Source: an alpha proteobacterium 3107 (GTDB taxonomy: Bacteria; Pseudomonadota; Alphaproteobacteria; Rhodobacterales; Rhodobacteraceae). Taken from it: a DNA stretch of 22,920 bases. Below the pieces are notes generated by a model. It saw only the letters and a program-made list of their open reading frames with translations. It was not told where the DNA came from and did not search any database. The stretch is from positions 1 through 22,920 of the forward strand of contig JPPB01000096.1 of the NCBI GenBank assembly GCA_001483205.1, in the 5' to 3' direction. The position numbers were made by a program, and so were the translations under genes. This document shows, piece by piece, positions 1 to 7,740 of the stretch; positions within the stretch are counted from its first letter, which is position 1, and every line of letters starts with the position of its first letter.

Positions 1-90
1 ATGACTTACCCGCGGATAAGGGCAGAGGGTATGACTTACCCGCGGATAAGGGCAGAGGGTATGACTTATCCGCGGATAAGGGCAAGGCCT
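1..90. repeat. Three 30-bp tandem repeats with a palindromic core
   Basis: Copies lie at 1-30, 31-60 and 61-90. The first two are identical. The third differs at one core base and in its last few bases. Each unit contains CTTAYCCGCGGATAAG, which is a perfect 16-bp palindrome in the third copy (65-80) and has one mismatch in the others. The array touches the window edge, so more copies may lie upstream. The 30-bp period is a multiple of three, so the plus strand reads as a repeated decapeptide (MTYPRIRAEG), but I see no ribosome binding site or protein-like continuation and do not call a gene. Confidence 0.9.
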
Positions 91-167
91 CTTACTTATT
101 TGCCTGGGCTCCGCCCGTTCGGCCCTGAAGCGATCCGCCGGACCGTTTCCGGGACGGGCCTCACCCC

Positions 168-1796
168 CTATTCCGTCAGCCTGAGAACCTGAATCGTCCG
201 GGCGATTGCAGCGAACGCATCGCTGATCTCGGTGCCGTAGACATCGAAATAATGCGCATCCGAACTGGCACATTCGGACAGCACCCGCTTGCCTTCCCCC
301 GGAGCCTCAAAGGCGATGGAAAAGATGACGATGCCCATATCCTTGGCAGTGGAGCAGATTGCACTCAACCTGTTGTTTGCCTTGCTGGGGCCAAGATCGG
401 TTATGGCGTCATGGGGCGCGTTTGCATAGGCCTGACTGACCTCGCCATCCGCTGCGGCCTGCTGAAACAGAACCTCGCCAATGCCGCCCGTTGTCCAGGT
501 AGCATAAAGCTCCGGCCAGGAAACCTGCGTCACAGAGCCGCCCGCCTCTTCGTATGGGGCCGGGAGTATCCGCTCACTCTGCCCGACATTCAGGCGGTAG
601 AATCTGTTTTCCCCGGTCTCGAGGGAAAAATGATCCAGCGGGATGTCATGCAGGGGCTGGCCGGGTGTTTCCCGATACACCCACACATCCGACATGCCGC
701 TCTTGTAGGGTTCTTCCAGATCATACCGGATGGTGTTCTTGCCGTCAGTCATCAGGACAACCACTTTCAGGTTCTGGTTTGCCCCGGAGTAATCGGACGG
801 GCGCATGGCGATACGGGCTGGCACATGGCCGTCATTGATCAGTTCTGCGGTCACCTGTCTGGTTTGCGGGTCAAGCAGGGTCACGCCCCATTTCATGCCC
901 AGGTCAATGGCTGTGTTGCCATCCGGGAAAAGTGATCTGATAAATCCCTTCGCCCGTTCGGCGTCGGTCATAAACGGCCTGATTCCATGTCCCAGGAACG
1001 GGCTGGGGTTGCAATCCGTCGGGGCGGTGACAGGGGACGAAATGTGGCGCGGATAACGCTGCATATACGGGACGATACTCAGGGGCATGTCAGGGTTGAT
1101 CCATGCCATGGAATGCGGGGTTTCCTGCAATGTCGGGCAGGTCGAATGGGGGTGCGGCCTGATCAGGGTATAGTAGTCCGCAAGGATGGGGCCGATACTC
1201 ACCGTGTCGTTGTAAGGGACAAGCGAGATCGTCGCGAGAAAGTCGTCATCGCTCTGGCTATAGATGGTATCCACGAAGTCTTGTGCAGCAACGCGAAGAT
1301 TGTCGATCCGGCTGTTTTGGTGCATCGACGCCGAAACATCCAGAACCAGGGAAATTTCCAGGCTGGAGCGCTGTTCTACCGCCGTGGCTCTGGCCCTGAC
1401 CGTGACATCCTCGACACCGGCCAGGTGCATAAAGAATGTCTTTGCCTCAAGCTCGGCATCAACGGACAGGGCGCGGTCCGTTCCGGTGTCCCTGTGAACC
1501 CGCACGGCCTTGACGTATTCCACGAGGCCATCTCTGGCGAAATAATCCCGGACAACCGATTCCGGGTCCAGCGACTGGTCAAGTTTGGTCGCCGCCAGCG
1601 CCGCGCGATCCGCCGTGCTCTGCAATTTCACGCGCAGGGCCTCAAGGCGCATGTAATCCACGGCGATGCCGCAAATCGTCAGCATCATAATGAAGAAGAA
1701 AAGGGACAGAATCGTTATGGAGCCGTCTTCGCCCGCAGGACAGACGCGCCCGCGTTCACGCAAACCACAAGCAGATTCCACACACCGGATCACCAT
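168..1796 (-). CDS. TadG-like protein with von Willebrand A domain (copy 1)
   Basis: This protein of about 542 residues resembles the TadG-like proteins of Flp/Tad pilus loci. After a short basic N-terminus, a GEDGSIT motif leads into one membrane helix (about 28-47), followed by a TadE/G-type stretch (VDYMRLEALR...TADRAALAATKLDQ). A von Willebrand A domain follows, with a MIDAS DVSAS motif at 153-157, a conserved Thr in GNTAIDLG near 294 and a VLMTDGKNT segment near 351. The bulk should lie in the periplasm, anchored to the inner membrane. I chose the ATG at 1796; upstream GTG and TTG codons in frame are alternatives. It is the downstream neighbour and clear paralogue of the gene at 1971-3689, sharing runs such as KSGMSD and WVYRETP. 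Membership of a Tad system is inferred from family resemblance only, because no other tad gene is visible. Confidence 0.8.
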   Translation of the reverse strand: MVIRCVESACGLRERGRVCPAGEDGSITILSLFFFIMMLTICGIAVDYMRLEALRVKLQSTADRAALAATKLDQSLDPESVVRDYFARDGLVEYVKAVRVHRDTGTDRALSVDAELEAKTFFMHLAGVEDVTVRARATAVEQRSSLEISLVLDVSASMHQNSRIDNLRVAAQDFVDTIYSQSDDDFLATISLVPYNDTVSIGPILADYYTLIRPHPHSTCPTLQETPHSMAWINPDMPLSIVPYMQRYPRHISSPVTAPTDCNPSPFLGHGIRPFMTDAERAKGFIRSLFPDGNTAIDLGMKWGVTLLDPQTRQVTAELINDGHVPARIAMRPSDYSGANQNLKVVVLMTDGKNTIRYDLEEPYKSGMSDVWVYRETPGQPLHDIPLDHFSLETGENRFYRLNVGQSERILPAPYEEAGGSVTQVSWPELYATWTTGGIGEVLFQQAAADGEVSQAYANAPHDAITDLGPSKANNRLSAICSTAKDMGIVIFSIAFEAPGEGKRVLSECASSDAHYFDVYGTEISDAFAAIARTIQVLRLTE

Positions 1797-1919
1797 CAAC
1801 AACACTCGTCACAAACCACATTCCGACAGACCGGGGATGCGCGGCCAGATACCCGTGAACACGACACCCCGCACGGCCCCGCCGGAACGTAAGCCTGCGC
1901 AGGCAGTTTCGGAAGCGCC

Positions 1920-1940
1920 CCATTCCCGAAAGCGGAATGG
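1920..1940. other. Hairpin between the two TadG-like genes
   Basis: CCATTCC and GGAATGG form a perfect 7-bp stem with a 7-base loop, about 30 bases past the stop codon of the upstream TadG-like gene. A 12-bp palindrome GCCTGCGCAGGC lies nearby at 1893-1904. Neither has a T-tract on the minus strand, so they may be RNA-stabilising or weak terminator structures rather than classic terminators. Confidence 0.35.
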
Positions 1941-1970
1941 TGGTGAGGCCCGCGCGCCCGGCCCCGGCCC

Positions 1971-3689
1971 TTATTGAGTCAGTTTAAGAAGCTGGATCGT
2001 CTGAGCTATAGAGGCAAACGCATCGGCAATCGTCGTGCCATCAACATCGAAATAATGCGCATCCGAACTGGCGCATTCGGCCAACACTTCCTCGCCGTCC
2101 TCCGGGGCCTCGAAAGCGACGGAAAAGATGATGATGCCCTCAGCCTTGGCGGCATCGCAAAGATTGAACAATCTGGTGTCCGCCTGCGAGTAACCAATAT
2201 CCTCAAACGTTCTGTGCTCATTTGCATAGCTCTGACTGATAAGGCAGGCACCGACGGCTATCTGAAACATGCGCAGGCCTATTTTCTTGGTTGACCAGGT
2301 TGCATATAATTCCGGCCAGGAAACGCGCTCTGCCGAGGCACCGGAAGTGTCATCGCCCGCATAGGGGGCTGGCAACAGGATGATTCTGCTGTCAGGTTCG
2401 GCTTCAATTCCGTTCGTGCAATTTGTCGGGACGTTCCGTTGTCCCAAGCGGAAGAACTGATCTTCCCCCACTTTCAGGGAAAAGCGGTCGAGCGGCACTT
2501 CATGCAATGGCTGGTCGGGCGTTTCCCGATACACCCATATGTCCGACATGCCGCTTTTGTACGGTTCGGTAATGTAGTCCCGAGTGGTGTTCTCGCCGTC
2601 ACTCATCAGGACGACCATCTTCATGCTGTGCGCGTCATCCGAATAGTCATAGGGACGATCAGCAACATCATCGTCCACATGACCAGCCCCGGCCAGTTTT
2701 GCCGTGACCGGACGGCTGGCCGGATCAAGCAGGGCCACGCCCCATTTCAGCCCGAGGTCGATTGCCGTGCCCCCGAATGCCCCAAGCGAACGGATAACCG
2801 TTTTTGCCTGCTCAGCATCACTGATGAACGGCTCTATCTGGTTGCGCGTCATCGGATTGGTCGGGCATTCCGGGTGTGAAATCGGTCCATCGGGATACTG
2901 TCTGCCGTAAGCAAGCTGAATGTGCGAGGCAATCCCGAGGGCCTGATTGGGGTCAATCTCCGTCGTCGTGTATGAGGTTTCAAACAGCGTCGGACAAAGC
3001 GAATAGGGGTGATGCTTTTGCAGGTTGTAGTAATTCGCCAGGGTCGGCCCGATATTGACGTTGCTGTTGTAGGGAACAATCGACACCGTGGTCAGGTATT
3101 CGTTATCCGGCAAATGTTCCTTTTCCTCATAGATGGTGTCGATAAATTCCTGTGCCGCGATGCGAAGACTTTCAATTCTGGTCCTGCTGCCCCCGCCATT
3201 CCGGGCCATGCTGGTTGATACATCCAGAACCAGGGAGATCTCCAGATTGCTGCGATAGTCCTCTGCTCTGGCGCTGGTGCTGATCGTGATCATATCGGTG
3301 CCGGTCAGTTGCATGAAGAGCGTTTTCGCTTCAATCTCGGCATCAATAGACATCACACGGGCCGCCTCGGTGTCTTTGCTGACCTCAACGGCCTTGATAT
3401 ATTGCGCGAGACCTTGCTTGTCGAAATAATCCCGAATGACCTCTTCCGGGTCCAGCGTCTGGTCGAGCTTGGTTGCTGCCAGCAACGCGCGGTCTGTCGT
3501 GTTCTGCAATGTCGTGCGCAGGGTCTCGGTGCGGATAAAATCGACGGCAAGGCCGCAGACCGTCAGCATCATCACAAAGAAGATGAGGCACATGGCCGTT
3601 ATCGAGCCGCTTTCACCATTCGGGTGGTGCTTCGACTGACGGATGTTCCGAAGCAGTTTTCCGGAGCGGTGCCATGTGCGCCACTTCAT
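1971..3689 (-). CDS. TadG-like protein with von Willebrand A domain (copy 2)
   Basis: A TadG-like membrane-anchored protein of about 572 residues, paralogous to its downstream neighbour. A basic N-terminus and GESGSIT motif precede one membrane helix (about 30-48). The MIDAS motif DVSTS is at 156-160, with GGTAIDLGLKWG and VLMSDGENT further on. The large C-terminal part is predicted to be periplasmic. The ATG at 3689 is preferred because AGGGGGGA lies about 8-10 bases upstream; a TTG at 3710 would place that site inside the coding sequence. The C-terminal third has two Cys-containing inserts (around FNLCDAAK and NCTNG) that are absent or shorter in copy 1. Base composition is less GC-rich than that of the genes to the right. 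In Tad systems TadG proteins are thought to support pilus assembly at the envelope; a role here is inferred. Confidence 0.8.
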   Translation of the reverse strand: MKWRTWHRSGKLLRNIRQSKHHPNGESGSITAMCLIFFVMMLTVCGLAVDFIRTETLRTTLQNTTDRALLAATKLDQTLDPEEVIRDYFDKQGLAQYIKAVEVSKDTEAARVMSIDAEIEAKTLFMQLTGTDMITISTSARAEDYRSNLEISLVLDVSTSMARNGGGSRTRIESLRIAAQEFIDTIYEEKEHLPDNEYLTTVSIVPYNSNVNIGPTLANYYNLQKHHPYSLCPTLFETSYTTTEIDPNQALGIASHIQLAYGRQYPDGPISHPECPTNPMTRNQIEPFISDAEQAKTVIRSLGAFGGTAIDLGLKWGVALLDPASRPVTAKLAGAGHVDDDVADRPYDYSDDAHSMKMVVLMSDGENTTRDYITEPYKSGMSDIWVYRETPDQPLHEVPLDRFSLKVGEDQFFRLGQRNVPTNCTNGIEAEPDSRIILLPAPYAGDDTSGASAERVSWPELYATWSTKKIGLRMFQIAVGACLISQSYANEHRTFEDIGYSQADTRLFNLCDAAKAEGIIIFSVAFEAPEDGEEVLAECASSDAHYFDVDGTTIADAFASIAQTIQLLKLTQ

Positions 3690-3782
3690 GGTGAATGATC
3701 CCCCCTGCAAACTGCTTCGTTGCGCCCGGCACCAGGAATTTTGCCCGCATCCTGCGCGGGATCCGGCTCACATCCGGGCTTG

Positions 3783-3820
3783 TTAACCATGAATGCACGA
3801 AAACGCTCTAAAATGCACGA
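3783..3820. promoter_or_regulatory. Candidate regulatory region: CtrA-like half-site and paired 9-mers
   Basis: TTAACCAT at 3783-3790 matches the half-site often reported for the alphaproteobacterial cell-cycle regulator CtrA. AATGCACGA occurs twice, at 3792-3800 and 3812-3820, exactly 20 bp apart (about two helical turns), as expected for a protein binding one DNA face. This lies about 95-130 bp upstream of the TadG-like start at 3689. A TATAAA on the minus strand (3826-3831) could be the -10 element, but no good -35 accompanies it. Regulation is inferred from the motifs only. Confidence 0.4.
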
Positions 3821-3916
3821 GAAATTTTATATAGCCCCCCCCAAAAAAGCCGAACGGTTTTAGGGCGCACACCTGACACCCAGCTACAGGTCAGGGTAAA
3901 TCCGCTGCGGCCCGCC

Positions 3917-4558
3917 CTATTCTTTCGCCACCCCGGCCATCAGCGGAACGAATCGGACGGCGCGCAGTTCTTCATAGTCGAAACCGGCGTCCGTCTTCGT
4001 CACCCTGATAAGGCTCTGGACCGCATCCGAGCGTCCCACCGGCAACACCATGACCCCGCCTTCGCACAGTTGCGACAACAGCGGGCCGGGCGGATCCTCG
4101 GCGGCGGCGGTGACGATGATGCGGTCGAACGGGGCCTGATCCGGCAACCCGTGGCTGCCATCGCCGGTGATCACGGTGATATTGGTCAAATCCAGCCGCT
4201 CGAACAGCTTGCGCGCCTCATTCGCCAGCCTGCGGTGCCGCTCGACCGTATAGACCCGCCGGGCAAGCCGCCCGAGAACCGCCGCCTGATAGCCGGAGCC
4301 GGTGCCGACCTCGAGCACCTTGTCGCGCCGCCGGATGTCCAGCGCCTGGGTCATCAGCCCCACGACCGACGGCTGGCTGATGGTCTGGCCACAGGCAATC
4401 GGCAGGGGCATGTCCTCATAAGCCCTGCCGGTAAACACCCCTTCACGCACGAAATCCGCGCGGTCGGTCTCTTCCATCGCGGTCAGGACGCGGCTGTCGG
4501 TCACGCCCTTGCTGCGCAGCGCGAACAGGAACTGCATCTTGCGCTCTGCCTCACTCAT
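3917..4558 (-). CDS. pcm: Protein-L-isoaspartate O-methyltransferase
   Basis: A 213-residue enzyme that uses S-adenosylmethionine to methylate isoaspartyl residues in damaged proteins, the first step in their repair. The family motif GQTISQP is at 57-63 and the SAM-binding loop [13 protein letters not shown] at 83-95, followed by an acidic residue in YTVERH (about 103-108). Length is normal for the family. The ATG at 4558 overlaps the surE stop by four bases (ATGA), which indicates translational coupling. An in-frame extension upstream lies inside surE and does not look like protein. The surE-pcm pairing is common in proteobacteria and linked to stress survival and stationary phase. Confidence 0.95.
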   Translation of the reverse strand: MSEAERKMQFLFALRSKGVTDSRVLTAMEETDRADFVREGVFTGRAYEDMPLPIACGQTISQPSVVGLMTQALDIRRRDKVLEVGTGSGYQAAVLGRLARRVYTVERHRRLANEARKLFERLDLTNITVITGDGSHGLPDQAPFDRIIVTAAAEDPPGPLLSQLCEGGVMVLPVGRSDAVQSLIRVTKTDAGFDYEELRAVRFVPLMAGVAKE

Positions 4559-5343
4559 CCGCTCAAGGCATCCGAGAGCCGGTTGAGCGCGTCGCGGGCG
4601 GTCAGGTCGCCACGCATCGGGGTAACGGTGATATGGCCGCAGAGGTTGGCGTGAACGTCGGTGCCCTCTTCCGTCGGCGTGTTCTGCGGGCCACCCCTGA
4701 CCCACAGGGCCAGTTTGCCCGCGGGCGACGGGCGGGCATCAACGCTGAAGGCGCAATCCCGCCGGAACCCCTGGCGGACGACGCGCACCCCCCTGACCCC
4801 GGCACCGGGACAGGGCGGGAAGTTCACGTTGTAGAACAGGCGATACGGGTTGGGGTCGGGGCGCTCGGCCTTCAGTATCCCGCGCACCAGTGCCGCACCG
4901 TGCATCGCCGCGGCCTCGAACGGGTTGTCGCGCGCCTCGTTGTCGGGGCCGAGAAACTGCGACAGCGCGATGGCAGGCAGCCCGTGCAGAGCCGCTTCGA
5001 TCGCGCCGCCGACGGTGCCCGAATAGAGCGTGTTCTCGGCGGCGTTGTTGCCCCGGTTGACCCCCGACAGGACCAGCTCGGGCGGCGCATCCGCCATGAC
5101 GTGATGAAGACCGGCCAGAACGCAATCTGCGGGCGAGCCTTCGGTCACATAGCGGCGCTCGGCCAGTTTCTCGATCATCATCGGGTGGGTGAAGCTGATG
5201 CAGTGGCCGACGCCGGATTGCTCAAAGGCGGGGGCGACGGTCCAGACCTCGCCCGTGGGTCCGGCGATCTCTCTGGCAATGGTTTCGAGTATCGCCAGCC
5301 CCGGCGCGTCGATGCCGTCATCATTGGTGACCAGAATGCGCAT
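4555..5343 (-). CDS. surE: 5'/3'-nucleotidase SurE
   Basis: A 262-residue metal-dependent nucleotidase that removes phosphate from nucleoside 5'- and 3'-monophosphates in the cytoplasm. Visible hallmarks are the N-terminal [10 protein letters not shown] with the metal-binding pair D8/D9, Ser43 in [11 protein letters not shown], and SGVNRGNN at 93-100 with metal ligand Asn96. The start has a plausible AGGGAC ribosome binding site a few bases upstream. It lies 67 bases after the short-chain dehydrogenase gene, so the three genes may share a transcript, and it overlaps pcm by four bases. Length and motifs are typical, and I see nothing unusual. Confidence 0.96.
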   Translation of the reverse strand: MRILVTNDDGIDAPGLAILETIAREIAGPTGEVWTVAPAFEQSGVGHCISFTHPMMIEKLAERRYVTEGSPADCVLAGLHHVMADAPPELVLSGVNRGNNAAENTLYSGTVGGAIEAALHGLPAIALSQFLGPDNEARDNPFEAAAMHGAALVRGILKAERPDPNPYRLFYNVNFPPCPGAGVRGVRVVRQGFRRDCAFSVDARPSPAGKLALWVRGGPQNTPTEEGTDVHANLCGHITVTPMRGDLTARDALNRLSDALSG

Positions 5344-5410
5344 GATCCGTCCCTGTGCTGTCCGGTTGCTGCATACCGGGACACGGGCCGGGCGTAAAGC
5401 GCCGGATGGA

Positions 5411-6058
5411 TCAGAGCATCGCCGTTATCAGATCAGCGGCGACGGCGGCGGGGGGTGTCAGCGCGCTGCGGTCCTCGCCGGGAAAAAACCGCGCCCGCAA
5501 CCCGGTCGGCATTGGCGGCGGCGCAAGGATCATCACCTGCGGGCCGGTTCTGGCGGTTTCGGCCTGCCAGCTTCGGGCAAGCGCCATCTGCGCGGTCTTG
5601 GTCGCCCCGTAAGCGCCGAAGAACCGTTCGCCCCCGCGCCGGTCATCAAAGAAAACCGCGCGCGCGGCGGGGCGGCTCAGAAGCAGCGGCTCGACACAGG
5701 CGATCAGGTGCCGGGTCGCGGTAACATTCACCCGCAGGCTGGTGCCGAAATCCCCGGCGTCGATATGCCCGGCAGGCGAGAGCGGCGCGGCGTGAACGGC
5801 GGTATGGCACCACAAATCCAGCCCGCCCCAGCGGTCATATACGGACCGGCAGAGATGCCGCATTGCCCCGTCATCGGTTATGTCGAGCGGCGCAAGGGTG
5901 GCGCTGCCGCCCCCGGCCTTTATCCGGTCATCAAGCTCTTCCAGCGCCCCGGTGGTGCGGGCGACGGCCAGAATGTGGTGGGTCGGTGCCAGCGCCCCGG
6001 CAAGGGCTGCGCCAAGGCCGCGTGAGGCACCGGTGATGAGGGCAAGCTTTCCGGTCAT
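5411..6058 (-). CDS. Divergent short-chain dehydrogenase/reductase
   Basis: A 215-residue Rossmann-fold protein of the short-chain dehydrogenase family. The nucleotide-binding motif TGASRGLG is at 9-16, which with the following VAR suggests NADP(H), and the YxxxK pair is Tyr150/Lys154. Asn111 of the catalytic tetrad is also present. Two usual elements are missing: the NAG motif after strand 4 is replaced by CHTAV (84-88), and the catalytic Ser expected about 12-13 residues before the Tyr is replaced by FFDD (136-139). The enzyme may be an atypical reductase or a non-catalytic relative. The substrate is unknown. The ATG at 6058 was chosen because the open frame upstream is low-complexity. A 24-bp inverted repeat lies just upstream (6074-6097). 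Confidence 0.85.
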   Translation of the reverse strand: MTGKLALITGASRGLGAALAGALAPTHHILAVARTTGALEELDDRIKAGGGSATLAPLDITDDGAMRHLCRSVYDRWGGLDLWCHTAVHAAPLSPAGHIDAGDFGTSLRVNVTATRHLIACVEPLLLSRPAARAVFFDDRRGGERFFGAYGATKTAQMALARSWQAETARTGPQVMILAPPPMPTGLRARFFPGEDRSALTPPAAVAADLITAML

Positions 6059-6073
6059 GGGGTGCTGTTTGGG

Positions 6074-6097
6074 CACTTGCCTGCGGAAGGTCAAGTG
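6074..6097. promoter_or_regulatory. Inverted repeat upstream of the short-chain dehydrogenase
   Basis: CACTTG and CAAGTG form 6-bp inverted arms separated by 12 bases, 16 bases upstream of the dehydrogenase start codon. This could be an operator or an RNA hairpin near the ribosome binding site. It lies in the 150-base gap after the phnE-like gene. No T-tract follows. Confidence 0.3.
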
Positions 6098-6208
6098 TTG
6101 GAGGGGCGGCGTATGACGACCGGATTTTGAGTCCAAGTCCTGGCCCCGGCCCCGCACCCGCCCGGCGGACGGTTTGGCTGGCAATGCACTATGATGCAAA
6201 AGGCTTTC

Positions 6209-6952
6209 TCAGGAAAAGCGCCTTTGCAGGGCCGTGTTGACAGCCTCTGACACCAGCACAAGGGCGATGATGGCCAGGGTGACCGTCGCCGCCTTCTCAT
6301 ACTGGAAAGACCGCACATAGGTCTGAACATGCAGCCCGATGCCGCCCGCCCCGACAATCCCGAGGATCAGGCTTTCCCGCAGGTTCAGCTCGAACCGGAA
6401 CACGGTATCGCGCAGAACCACCGGGGCCATCTGCGGCCAGACGCCAAAGCGCAGGCGCTGCGCACGGGTCGCGCCCGCGCTTTCCAGTGCCGCAACCGGC
6501 GCGGCGGACACATTGTCGATGGCCTCGGCATAGAACTTGGCCAGCATCCCGGTGGCGTGAAAGGTCACCGCCAGAATCCCCGGCAGCGGCCCCAACCCCA
6601 CCGCGCCGACCATCAGCATCGCCACCAGAATCAGCGGAATCGCCCGGATCACCGCCAGCACCGCCCGCACCGGACGCCAGACAGCGGCAGGGGCCAGGGT
6701 CTCGGACGCCAGCGCCCCCAGCCCGGCGGACAAGACCACCGCAAACAGCGTGCCAAGGACGGCAATGCGCAGGGTCTCGGCAAGGCCGGTCATCATGTCC
6801 CGCCAGACCGACAGATCAGGCGGCACCATCCGGCCCAGAAAATCAGCCAGCCGTGCCCCCGCGCCGATGATCCGGGCGGCCTCAATGTCGGCCCCGGCCA
6901 GCGCCCACAACACCGCCCCCCCCGGCACCAGCCACAGCGCGGCCCGTCTCAT
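6209..6952 (-). CDS. phnE: PhnE-like ABC transporter permease
   Basis: A 247-residue inner-membrane permease of the phosphonate-type ABC family. It has several hydrophobic helices, and the cytoplasmic EAA loop that docks on the ATPase can be seen as ALESAGATRAQRLRFGVWPQ near 160-180. The end carries GIVGAGGIGLHV, typical of PhnE. Its ATG overlaps the stop of the ATPase gene by four bases. It is the last gene of the operon formed with the ATPase, the binding protein and probably the di-haem gene. The family carries phosphonate, phosphite and other ligands. The link with mntR here makes a phosphonate substrate uncertain. Confidence 0.88.
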   Translation of the reverse strand: MRRAALWLVPGGAVLWALAGADIEAARIIGAGARLADFLGRMVPPDLSVWRDMMTGLAETLRIAVLGTLFAVVLSAGLGALASETLAPAAVWRPVRAVLAVIRAIPLILVAMLMVGAVGLGPLPGILAVTFHATGMLAKFYAEAIDNVSAAPVAALESAGATRAQRLRFGVWPQMAPVVLRDTVFRFELNLRESLILGIVGAGGIGLHVQTYVRSFQYEKAATVTLAIIALVLVSEAVNTALQRRFS

Positions 6953-7740
6953 TGCCCGACCACCCGCAGCCCGGCACCACCCCGCGCCCGCCCGTAATAG
7001 AGACGCGCGATGTCATCATCCGAAAGCCGCCCCGCCGGACGGTCAAACAGAATCTCCCCGTCGCCAAGCCCCACCACCCGATCCGCGAACCGTTGCGCCA
7101 GCTCCGGCTGATGAGAGCTGAACATCACCGCGATGCCGCGTTTGCGGGCCTCACCGGTGATCAGGGCCAGCAATTTCGCCGCATGGGCCGGGTCCAGATT
7201 GCTGATCGGCTCATCGGCCAGAATCAGCCGTGGCTCCTGCGCCAGACAGCGGGCGATGGCGACGCGCTGGCGCTGCCCGCCCGAGAGCTGATCCGCGCGC
7301 CGGGCGGCCAGATCGGCCAACCCGGTGTCATGCAGGGCGGCGGCCACGGCCATGTGGTCACGCTCACCAAACCGCCCCCACAGCGAGCGCCAGGCGGGGG
7401 TGCGCCCCAGACGACCGTTCATCACGTTCTGATAGACGCTCTGCCGGTCGATCAGCGCAAAATCCTGAAAGACAAACCCCACATCGGCCCGGTGCGCGCG
7501 CGCAGGCGGTGCGTCCGGCGACAAAGGTGCGCCCAGCACCCGCGCGCGCCCCCGCCAGTCGCGCAACCGCCCGTCAAGCAGCGCCAGCAGCGTCGATTTA
7601 CCCGCCCCCGACGGCCCGATCAGCGCCACAACCTCGCCCGGCGCGACCGAAAGTGTCACATCGCAGAGCGCGGTCGCCGCCACCGTCGCATCGTCGAAAC
7701 GGTGCGACACCCGCGACAGAGTGAATGCCGCCGCGCTCAT
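6949..7740 (-). CDS. phnC: PhnC-like ABC transporter ATP-binding protein
   Basis: A 263-residue ABC ATPase. The Walker A GPSGAGKST is at 42-50, the Q-loop FQDF at 91-94, the ABC signature LSGGQ at 152-156 and the Walker B LILADEP at 172-178, followed by SNLDPAHA, all in the order and spacing of PhnC-type subunits. All catalytic elements are present, so it should be active in ATP hydrolysis at the cytoplasmic face. Four-base ATGA overlaps link it to the binding-protein gene upstream and the permease downstream, which makes co-translation likely. The C-terminal tail is a little longer than a minimal ATPase domain. The symbol reflects family resemblance, not proven phosphonate transport. Confidence 0.9.
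   Translation of the reverse strand: MSAAAFTLSRVSHRFDDATVAATALCDVTLSVAPGEVVALIGPSGAGKSTLLALLDGRLRDWRGRARVLGAPLSPDAPPARAHRADVGFVFQDFALIDRQSVYQNVMNGRLGRTPAWRSLWGRFGERDHMAVAAALHDTGLADLAARRADQLSGGQRQRVAIARCLAQEPRLILADEPISNLDPAHAAKLLALITGEARKRGIAVMFSSHQPELAQRFADRVVGLGDGEILFDRPAGRLSDDDIARLYYGRARGGAGLRVVGQ

Noticed and set aside
1..192. Open frame encoding three MTYPRIRAEG-like decapeptides
   Set aside because: It exists because the DNA repeat period is 30 bases; no ribosome binding site, and the remainder is not protein-like.
6110..6150. Sequence resembling part of a tRNA (TTTTGAGTCCAAGTCC)
   Set aside because: No cloverleaf, no T-loop and no acceptor stem could be drawn on either strand.
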